DNA from: Bacteroidales bacterium
GTDB taxonomy: Bacteria > Bacteroidota > Bacteroidia > Bacteroidales > Azobacteroidaceae
Reading direction: 5' to 3'
Length of the DNA stretch: 18,026 nt
Assembly: GCA_020860885.1 (NCBI GenBank)
Contig: JAJBTS010000376.1
Span: 1-18,026 of the forward strand
The notes under the pieces are model-generated. The model did no database searches, had not been told where the DNA came from, and saw nothing but the letters and a program-made list of their open reading frames with translations. This document shows positions 8,356 through 14,409 of this stretch, one piece after another (positions within the stretch are counted from its first letter, which is position 1; each line of letters starts with the position of its first letter). A program made the position numbers and the translations under genes.

Positions 8356-9330
8356 TCAAACCCCCTCTATTCCCTTCATTATGTCAAAAAGTTCCGAAAC
8401 TGTATTTGCTTTTAACATTGCAATTCTTTTCGGTTTAAAATCCGGAATACCCTTAAATAAAGGGCTGGCGGCAATATGCCGGCGGCTATGCAAAATTCCT
8501 CTTCTTTCATCCAGACGATCTACACTTTGTAAGATTTGCCGCTTAAGAATATTCAGATAATATTCAAAAGGTTCTTTGGGAGCCTTTTCTCCATGATTCA
8601 GAAAATGTTTTACTTCTTTGAATATCCAGGGAGCTCCGATACTTGCCCTACCGATCATTACTGCATCCACACCATATCTATCAAAGGCCTGCTTAGATAA
8701 TTCCGGAGTGGTAATATCTCCGTTCCCGATGATCGGGATATGCATTCTGGGATTATTTTTAACTTCTCCAATAAGCGTCCAGTCGGCATGTCCGGTATAC
8801 ATCTGTGACCGGGTACGCCCGTGGATGGTTAATGCAGCAATACCACAATCCTGTAGTTTTTCTGCTAAATCGACTATGATCTTAGAGTTATCATCCCAAC
8901 CCAAACGGGTTTTAACGGTTACGGGAATCTTAACAGCTTTAACTACACTCCGTGTTATTTCCAACATTTTCTCCGGTGTACGAAGCATTCCTGATCCGGC
9001 TCCTTTTCCAGCAACTTTCTTTACAGGACAGCCAAAATTAAGATCCAGAATATCCGGCCGCGATTCTTCACAGATACGTGCAGCCTCCACCATAGGATCG
9101 ACTTCTTTTCCATAGATCTGCATAGCTACCGGACGTTCTTCATCAGAAACTTCCAGCTTCGCTTTAGTCTTATTTACATGGCGAATCAAAGCATCACTGG
9201 AAATAAATTCGGTATACACCATATCTGCTCCAAATTCCTTACATAACAAGCGGAAAGAAATATCCGTCACGTCTTCCATGGGTGCAAGAAACACAGGGTA
9301 AGAACCGAAATTAATATCAGCAATTTTCAT
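8356..9330 (-). CDS. dus: tRNA-dihydrouridine synthase (DusB-like)
   Basis: FMN enzyme that reduces uridine to dihydrouridine in the tRNA D-loop using NAD(P)H. The 324-residue product has the Dus barrel: LAPMEDVTDISFR near the N-terminus for FMN and substrate, DLNFGCPVKKVAGKGAGSGM with the catalytic Cys101, the KTRLGWDD strand, TIHGRTRSQMYTGHADW, GNGDI, and GRASIGAPWIF for FMN phosphate. The CPVKKV and HGRTR details fit the DusB group best, but I keep the general symbol. The C-terminal helical domain (RGILHSRRHIAASPLFKG onward) is present. It is transcribed toward the small-RNA unit and is probably monocistronic. A 165-residue plus-strand frame opposite it is an antisense shadow. Confidence 0.93.
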   Translation of the reverse strand: MKIADINFGSYPVFLAPMEDVTDISFRLLCKEFGADMVYTEFISSDALIRHVNKTKAKLEVSDEERPVAMQIYGKEVDPMVEAARICEESRPDILDLNFGCPVKKVAGKGAGSGMLRTPEKMLEITRSVVKAVKIPVTVKTRLGWDDNSKIIVDLAEKLQDCGIAALTIHGRTRSQMYTGHADWTLIGEVKNNPRMHIPIIGNGDITTPELSKQAFDRYGVDAVMIGRASIGAPWIFKEVKHFLNHGEKAPKEPFEYYLNILKRQILQSVDRLDERRGILHSRRHIAASPLFKGIPDFKPKRIAMLKANTVSELFDIMKGIEGV

Positions 9331-9453
9331 ACATTAATTATTTTATTCGTAATACCAGAGCTCTTCTTTTTCGTATGCAATAATTTAAACGGAATTCCCT
9401 ATACAAGATGCTAAAAAGGTATTTATCTCTTTATCCGAAAAACAAAGGCAATG

Positions 9454-9461
9454 CAAAATTA
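9454..9461 (-). promoter_or_regulatory. Candidate -7 element of dus
   Basis: The minus strand reads TAATTTTG, an exact TAnnTTTG match, but without a TTTG -33 box. It would give a ~115-nt leader to the dus ATG at 9330. It lies only 5 bases from the plus-strand promoter of the U32 gene, so the two would be back to back. Confidence 0.35.
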
Positions 9462-9466
9462 CAGTT

Positions 9467-9482
9467 TATTTTTGTATTTTTG
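9467..9482 (+). promoter_or_regulatory. Tandem -7 elements upstream of the U32 gene
   Basis: TATTTTTG occurs twice without a gap (9467-9474 and 9475-9482), each an exact TAnnTTTG match. The second copy ends on the G of a GTG codon that a long-frame reading would use as a start. Transcription from the second copy would begin near 9488. No TTTG -33 box is evident. Confidence 0.6.
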
Positions 9483-9505
9483 TGGGCCGTTTAAAGAATA
9501 TACCT

Positions 9506-10756
9506 GTGAGAGAAATCAGTAAATATGAAATCATGGCCCCGGTTGGCTCTTATGAGTCACTGGCTGCCGCAATACAAGCGGGTGCCGATTCTATCTATTT
9601 CGGAATAGAGGGATTGAATATGCGTTCCCGATCTGCTAATAATTTCACGATTGAAGATCTTCATAAAATCTCGGAATTGTGTCATAAGCATACTATTAAA
9701 AGTTACCTTACTGTAAATACTATTATTTACGATCAGGATATTATGCAAATGAAGCAGATAATTGATGCCGCTAAAGAAGCTAATCTATCTGCGATTATAG
9801 CTGCCGATATTGCTGCCATGAGCTATGCCGGAAGTATAGGAGTAGAAGTACATTTATCTACTCAATTAAATATCACCAATATAGAATCCCTGAAGTTTTA
9901 TGCACAGTTTGCTGATGTGGTTGTTTTGGCACGGGAATTGAACCTTGAGCAGGTTAAAGCCATTCATGAGCAAATTATAGAACAGGATATAAGAGGACCC
10001 AAAGGAGAATGGATCCGGATAGAAATGTTTGCCCACGGAGCTTTGTGCATGGCAGTATCGGGTAAATGTTATCTGAGCCTGCATGAAATGAACTCCTCTG
10101 CAAACCGGGGAGCCTGCAATCAGTTATGCCGTAGAGGATATATTGTCCGCGACAAAGAAAGTGAAATTGAACTGGAGATAGACAACCAGTATATTATGTC
10201 GCCGAAAGACTTGAAAACCATCCATTTCCTCAATAAGATGCTGGACGCAGGGGTACAAGTTTTCAAGATCGAAGGAAGAGCGCGCGGTCCGGAATATGTG
10301 CGGATCGTGACCGAATGTTACAAAGAAGCGATCATTTCCTATGACAATGGTACTTTTTCTGAAGAAAAGATAGCCAATTGGAACATTCGACTAAAAAGGG
10401 TATTCAACAGAGGATTTTGGGATGGCTATTATCTTGGACAGCGCTTAGGGGAATGGAGCAACAAATATGGAAATGAAGCAACCGAGAAAAAAATGTATAT
10501 AGGGAAAGTAATTAAATACTTCTCTAAGTTGGGTGTTGCCGAATTCCTTATGGAAACACAAAATCTAAAGCAGGGAGATAAAATATTGATTACAGGACCT
10601 ACAACGGGCGCTTTATTTTCTTCTGCGGATGAAATACGGGTAGAATTACAACCGGTAGAAGAAACGGTTCGGGGAGAACGCTTTTCCATGAAAGTTCCGG
10701 AAAAAGTTCGTCCGTCCGACAAATTGTTTAAAATAATTACATCTAAAAGGAATTAA
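9506..10756 (+). CDS. U32-family protein, probable tRNA/rRNA hydroxylation (TrhP-like)
   Basis: A 416-residue member of the peptidase U32 family. Several members (TrhP/YegQ, RlhA, UbiU/V) are now known as Fe-S proteins that help hydroxylate RNA or quinones rather than proteases; length and a C-terminal beta domain favour a TrhP-like role. The signature is EMFAHGALCMAVSGKC followed by NRGACNQLC, giving four cysteines (181, 188, 204, 208 from this start) for an iron-sulfur cluster. An N-terminal barrel begins EIMAPVGSYESLAAAIQAGAD. The frame is open from a GTG at 9482, but that codon lies in the promoter. I choose the GTG at 9506, which yields (M)REISKYEIMAPVG; ATG 9533 would cut into the first strand. 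The thioesterase gene follows after 10 bases. Confidence 0.88.
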   Translation: MREISKYEIMAPVGSYESLAAAIQAGADSIYFGIEGLNMRSRSANNFTIEDLHKISELCHKHTIKSYLTVNTIIYDQDIMQMKQIIDAAKEANLSAIIAADIAAMSYAGSIGVEVHLSTQLNITNIESLKFYAQFADVVVLARELNLEQVKAIHEQIIEQDIRGPKGEWIRIEMFAHGALCMAVSGKCYLSLHEMNSSANRGACNQLCRRGYIVRDKESEIELEIDNQYIMSPKDLKTIHFLNKMLDAGVQVFKIEGRARGPEYVRIVTECYKEAIISYDNGTFSEEKIANWNIRLKRVFNRGFWDGYYLGQRLGEWSNKYGNEATEKKMYIGKVIKYFSKLGVAEFLMETQNLKQGDKILITGPTTGALFSSADEIRVELQPVEETVRGERFSMKVPEKVRPSDKLFKIITSKRN

Positions 10757-10766
10757 GATTTCACCT

Positions 10767-11174
10767 ATGAGTAAAAAAAGCTTTGAAATTGAAATGAAAG
10801 TGCGCGATTATGAATGTGATGCGCAAGGTATTGTAAACAATGCTAATTACCAGCATTATTATGAAGTAACTCGCCATGAGTTTCTGGAAAGCGTGGGTAT
10901 TTCTTTTTCCGATTCGCACGACGAAGGTATAGACCCGGTAGTTTCAAGAGTAGAAATTCATTACAAAACGTCCTTAAAAGGAGGAGACCGTTTTATCTCC
11001 TCTATGACTGTAGAAAGAAAAGGAGTTAGACTGATTTTCAGTCAGAATATAAAACGTAAAACAGATCATGCACTCTGTTCTACCGCAACTATCGATGTTG
11101 TTGTATTAGTTAACGGCGTACTTTCGATGGGAAATCAATACGATAAAGTACTGGAGGAATACCTCAAAGATTAA
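10767..11174 (+). CDS. Acyl-CoA thioesterase, hotdog fold (4HBT/YbgC-like)
   Basis: A 135-residue single-domain hotdog thioesterase, expected to hydrolyse acyl-CoA or acyl-ACP thioesters in the cytoplasm. The diagnostic stretch is VRDYECDAQGIVNNANYQHYYE, with the likely catalytic Asp18, the GIVNN turn and the long central helix ending TRHEFLESVG. The rest is a beta sheet, including VSRVEIHYKTSLKGGDRFIS and the SMTVERKGVRLIFSQNI strands. The length is normal for the family. It begins 10 bases after the U32 stop and precedes dprA by 57 bases, forming a likely three-gene operon. The physiological substrate cannot be read from sequence, and the neighbours give no fatty-acid context. Confidence 0.88.
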   Translation: MSKKSFEIEMKVRDYECDAQGIVNNANYQHYYEVTRHEFLESVGISFSDSHDEGIDPVVSRVEIHYKTSLKGGDRFISSMTVERKGVRLIFSQNIKRKTDHALCSTATIDVVVLVNGVLSMGNQYDKVLEEYLKD

Positions 11175-11231
11175 AAATTAAAACAATGAAGATATAAAAA
11201 TAAATTATTAGTAATCCAAAACTTATTAACT

Positions 11232-12341
11232 ATGCAAGACCAAGACTTATTATACAGGATAGGTATCACCCTCGTAAAAGGCATTGGGTGTATTACAGCC
11301 AGGCAAGTAATCGAAACTTTCGGGGACGCTTCTTTTTTATTTAAGGAGAAAAAAAGACTTTTGGAACGTATTCCCGGAATATCCCGTAAGATTCTGTCGG
11401 AAATTCATCAACCCGACCTCTTAAAGAGAGCTGAAAAAGAAATTCAGTTTATTGAAAAGAATAAAATAACTCCTTTATTTATTACGGATAAAGATTATCC
11501 CTATCGTTTGAAAGACTGTATAGATGCTCCTGTTCTTCTTTATCTGAAAGGAAATGTAAATCTAAATCCGGAGAAATCCATCAGTATTGTAGGAACACGA
11601 AATGCCACGGCTTATGGAAAAGAAATCACGGATAATCTCATTCAGGATGTATCCTCCTCTTATCCGGAGATACTTATTATCAGTGGATTGGCATACGGCA
11701 TAGACGTATGTTCCCACAAAGCCGCTCTTAAACACTCTTTGCCTACTGTTGGAGTACTAGCCCATGGCCTGGACCGGATCTATCCTTATTCACACAGGAA
11801 TATAGCCGTAGAAATGCTGAGCAACGGAGGTCTTCTGAGTGACTTTATGAGCGGAAATAAGCCGGATCGCCAGAATTTTATTAAAAGAAACAGAATTGTG
11901 GCTGGAATGTCGGACTGTACAATTGTCGTAGAGTCGGCAGAAAAAGGAGGCGCTTTAATTACAAGTTCAATAGCCGATTCTTATAACAAAGATGTTTTTG
12001 CTTTTCCGGGAAAAGTAAATGATCCTTATTCTTTGGGATGCAACAAACTTATCAGAGAAAAAAAGGCTTCATTAATAACCTCTGCTGACGATCTTTTCAA
12101 AGAAATGGGATGGGATAAAACACAGGTCAAGCCTCCAGTGGTTCAAAAACCAATCTTCCAGGAGTTATCTCCTGAAGAAGAAACAGTGATTGGCTTATTC
12201 TCCAAACAAAAGAAAATCCAGCTCAATAGTATGGCTATCGAAACAAATTTTACTATCAGTAAACTTGCGGCTATACTTTTCGAGATGGAAATGAAAGGTC
12301 TTGTGCGCTGTATGCCCGGAGGAATTTATGAACGGATTTAG
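11232..12341 (+). CDS. dprA: DNA-processing protein DprA
   Basis: Binds incoming single-stranded DNA and loads RecA during natural transformation; it is also widely kept in species not known to be transformable. The 369-residue product has an N-terminal helix-hairpin-helix-like part (VKGIGCITARQVIETFG, ERIPGISRKIL). The Rossmann-like core shows SIVGTRNATAYGKE, ISGLAYGIDVCSHKAAL, GLDRIYPYSHRNIA, FIKRNRIVAGMSD and GGALITSSIAD. A C-terminal winged-helix/DML1-like tail ends MEMKGLVRCMPGGIYERI. The start is ATG 11232, followed by QDQDLLYRIGITLVKGIG. The gene is complete. Its stop codon overlaps the stop of the convergent Nudix-like frame by two bases, with no terminator between them. Confidence 0.95.
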   Translation: MQDQDLLYRIGITLVKGIGCITARQVIETFGDASFLFKEKKRLLERIPGISRKILSEIHQPDLLKRAEKEIQFIEKNKITPLFITDKDYPYRLKDCIDAPVLLYLKGNVNLNPEKSISIVGTRNATAYGKEITDNLIQDVSSSYPEILIISGLAYGIDVCSHKAALKHSLPTVGVLAHGLDRIYPYSHRNIAVEMLSNGGLLSDFMSGNKPDRQNFIKRNRIVAGMSDCTIVVESAEKGGALITSSIADSYNKDVFAFPGKVNDPYSLGCNKLIREKKASLITSADDLFKEMGWDKTQVKPPVVQKPIFQELSPEEETVIGLFSKQKKIQLNSMAIETNFTISKLAAILFEMEMKGLVRCMPGGIYERI

Positions 12342-12610
12342 TTCTCCGCCAGATTCCGCATCAAACGATCTGCCATAAGAATAGTGGTTTCCAGTAAATC
12401 GTACTCTTTCTCAAAAACAGGAGAAAATAATCCCGTTTTTAAGTTTTCATCGATCTGTTTACCGGTCCACCATTTTCCTCCGGCCAGATCCAGAGTATCC
12501 AGTAATTTATCATCCGTGATATTGCAGGCATATAAATAGATCAATCGATTAACTTCAATGTTTTTATCGGCATACCGGAAAATAAAGCGGGAAGGAAGAT
12601 CTGCTCTCAC
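12338..12610 (-). CDS. C-terminal part of a split membrane-Nudix protein
   Basis: A 90-residue frame opening with GTG at 12610, which overlaps the TGA of the upstream frame (GTGA). Its sequence (RADLPSRFIFRY, LIYLYAC, GGKWWTGKQIDENL, VFEKEYDLLETTILMADRL) looks like the second half of a Nudix-like fold, with no first half of its own. Reading the same frame upstream of the GTG gives TFSDYGVRADLPSRF, which joins naturally to DEGVKK of the upstream frame. It is therefore most likely the C-terminus of one 375-residue protein, reached by a -1 shift at the A7 run or cut off by a single-base deletion. Independent translation from the overlapping GTG is possible but would give half a domain. The stop overlaps the dprA stop. 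Confidence 0.6.
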   Translation of the reverse strand: MRADLPSRFIFRYADKNIEVNRLIYLYACNITDDKLLDTLDLAGGKWWTGKQIDENLKTGLFSPVFEKEYDLLETTILMADRLMRNLAEN

Positions 12611-13464
12611 TCCATAATCAGAAAAAGTTTTTTTACCCCTTCATCCAAAGTTTCTTCAAAACGAAGATAACGTTCAAAAGGATAATCCAAAAAATGATTT
12701 TCTGAAAGAGGAAAACCGGAACGCTCTTTCAGGTACAACCGTCCTTTATTGATAAGAGCAATACGAACCAAAGGATGCATATATTTATCTCCCGACATCT
12801 GGCTCACACTTAAGGCTATTTTACCATGTACACCTCCGGTGTCATCCACAATCGGCAACCATTCTTCATTATTCATCCGTTTTCTTATCATATTCCAATG
12901 AATAAATTCATATAAAATATGAACGGTAATAAAAATCAGAATAATTAAATGATAAATAATAAAATCAGCCCTTGTATTATGATAATTATCAGGAAGAAGT
13001 TGATAAACCAGAACAATCAGTAAGTAAGTTACCTGAGTAAACAGTACCATCTTCATGACATAGAGTTCCGAATCGAATTTCAGGATCTTAAATTCCGGAT
13101 TCTTATCTTCTTTAAGTAATATTTTGGCGCGGAAAAAACCTTGCATCCGGGTAAAAATAAAGAAAACTAAAATAATTGAAAGACTGAAAAAGACAGAAGC
13201 TTTCGAAATATATAAAAGATTGAAAGGTGTTATTATAGATACACCAATAAAAATTAAGAAGGATACGGTTGATAGTAAAATTGTATAGGTAGGCTCGTAT
13301 TTAAGCCATAATACTCCTATCAGGAAATACGCAATGTATATTACCAACGCAGACATAAGAGCTGCATTGTAAGACGAGAAGCTATCAACGAGAAAAAAGC
13401 CGACAACGGGCATCATCCCAATGATAGGAGTCAATAAAGGAACTATTGCTTTCTGAGTACTCAT
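12607..13464 (-). CDS. Six-helix membrane protein with N-terminal half of a Nudix-like domain
   Basis: A 285-residue inner-membrane protein whose function I do not know. Six hydrophobic helices are visible at about residues 8-28, 34-54, 59-80, 87-105, 136-157 and 167-189. A basic cytoplasmic linker (NMIRKRMNNEEW) follows. The Nudix-like start is WLPIVDDTGGVHGKIALSVS, then HPLVRIALINKGRLYLKERS and LDYPFERYLRFEETLDEGVKK. The frame then diverges into LFLIME and stops, while the -1 frame continues the domain. I recall single ~370-residue proteins of this architecture in Bacteroides, which supports a break or a programmed shift here. The Nudix box region (ETLDEGVKKTFSDYGV after rejoining) lacks the REUxEE glutamates, so hydrolase activity is doubtful. 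It lies 90 bases after lipA. Confidence 0.75.
   Translation of the reverse strand: MSTQKAIVPLLTPIIGMMPVVGFFLVDSFSSYNAALMSALVIYIAYFLIGVLWLKYEPTYTILLSTVSFLIFIGVSIITPFNLLYISKASVFFSLSIILVFFIFTRMQGFFRAKILLKEDKNPEFKILKFDSELYVMKMVLFTQVTYLLIVLVYQLLPDNYHNTRADFIIYHLIILIFITVHILYEFIHWNMIRKRMNNEEWLPIVDDTGGVHGKIALSVSQMSGDKYMHPLVRIALINKGRLYLKERSGFPLSENHFLDYPFERYLRFEETLDEGVKKLFLIME
12628..12634 (-). other. A7 run: candidate -1 frameshift site or frameshift mutation
   Basis: The zero frame reads GTA AAA AAA CTT. Slipping back one base on A AAA AAA makes the next codon ACT and continues TFSDYGVRADLPSRF to the stop at 12338, for 279 + 96 = 375 residues. Without a shift, translation ends six codons after the run. 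The heptamer has the X XXY YYZ form with all A. I see no strong downstream hairpin. A one-base deletion, a sequencing error or transcriptional slippage would look the same. Confidence 0.55.
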
Positions 13465-13554
13465 ATTAAATCATCGTAAACTTTTCCACTTCATTTTTCC
13501 CTCGCTGTAAGAACAAAGACCGTACCATTTTTGTTCCCGACAGAAATCCTCTGC

Positions 13555-14409
13555 TTACAAATAATCAATAGAATGATAAGAAGAACGAACCAGGGGACCA
13601 GATTCCACATGCACGAATCCTATATTCAAAGCCAAACTTTTATATTCGGCAAAAATCTCCGGAGTTATATATTCTGCTACTTCAACATTATTCTTTGAAG
13701 GTTGAAGATACTGACCTACCGAAAGTAAGGTACATCCGGAAAGATGCAAATCCTCCATGGTACGGATGATTTCTTCCCGCGTTTCTCCCAGCCCCAACAT
13801 CATACCTGACTTCGCAGGAATTCCGGAAGAAGCTATATATTCCAATACCTCCAGGCTTGTAGTATATTTAGCCACACTTCTTATTAAGGGTGTTAATCGC
13901 TCAACCGTCTCTATATTATGAGAAATAATATCCGGACGTACATCTATAACCTGTTGTAAAAAAACTTTATTTCCTCTGAAATCCGGAATTAAAACTTCAA
14001 TCGTTATGCCCGGATTGATTCTTTTGACCTGACGGATGGTTTCCGCCCAATGCGCTGCCCCATAATCAGGAAGGTCATCCCTGTCTACAGAAGTTATCAC
14101 AGCATGCTTTAAGCCTAAGGTACGTACTGATTCTGCAACTTTGAACGGTTCTTCCTTATCTAAAGGCAATGGGCGTCCTGATTTGGTATTACAAAACTTA
14201 CAGGAACGGGTACATATATCTCCTGCGATCATGAAGGTAGCAGTTCTCCGGTTCCAACATTCTCCTCTGTTGGGACATTTTCCACTCTCACAAATAGTAT
14301 GAAGAGACTTGCTTTTTATTATTTTCCCTGTAGCAGAATAATCTTCATTATTACCTAAATTAACGCGCAACCATTCGGGTTTACGCAACTTACTGTGAGT
14401 ACAGCTCAT
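13555..14409 (-). CDS. lipA: Lipoyl synthase
   Basis: Radical SAM enzyme that inserts two sulfurs into protein-bound octanoyl chains to form lipoyl groups on the E2 and H proteins of dehydrogenase and glycine-cleavage complexes. The 284-residue product has both cluster sites: the auxiliary cluster CESGKCPNRGEC (C40, C45, C51; C-x4-C-x5-C) and the radical SAM CTRSCKFC (C66, C70, C73). The C-terminal RSSYH serine motif (residues 275-279) supplies the third auxiliary ligand. Length and start (MSCTHSKLRKPEWLRVNLG) are normal. The ATG directly abuts the TAA of dpp4 (TAAATG), implying one transcript and probably coupled translation. No lipB or lplA lies in the window. Confidence 0.97.
   Translation of the reverse strand: MSCTHSKLRKPEWLRVNLGNNEDYSATGKIIKSKSLHTICESGKCPNRGECWNRRTATFMIAGDICTRSCKFCNTKSGRPLPLDKEEPFKVAESVRTLGLKHAVITSVDRDDLPDYGAAHWAETIRQVKRINPGITIEVLIPDFRGNKVFLQQVIDVRPDIISHNIETVERLTPLIRSVAKYTTSLEVLEYIASSGIPAKSGMMLGLGETREEIIRTMEDLHLSGCTLLSVGQYLQPSKNNVEVAEYITPEIFAEYKSLALNIGFVHVESGPLVRSSYHSIDYL

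Noticed and set aside
8618..9115. 165-residue plus-strand open frame opposite dus
   Set aside because: Lies wholly antisense to the well-conserved dus gene, has no family-like sequence or promoter, and is explained as a shadow frame.
12338..12610. The 90-residue frame as an independent small gene
   Set aside because: It holds only the second half of a Nudix-like fold, and its frame continues sensibly upstream of the GTG into the preceding gene, so it is better read as a split C-terminus.
13511..13536. GAACAAA / TTTGTTC inverted repeat between lipA and the membrane-Nudix gene
   Set aside because: A 7-bp AT-rich stem with a 12-base loop and no T-tract; too weak to call a terminator or operator.
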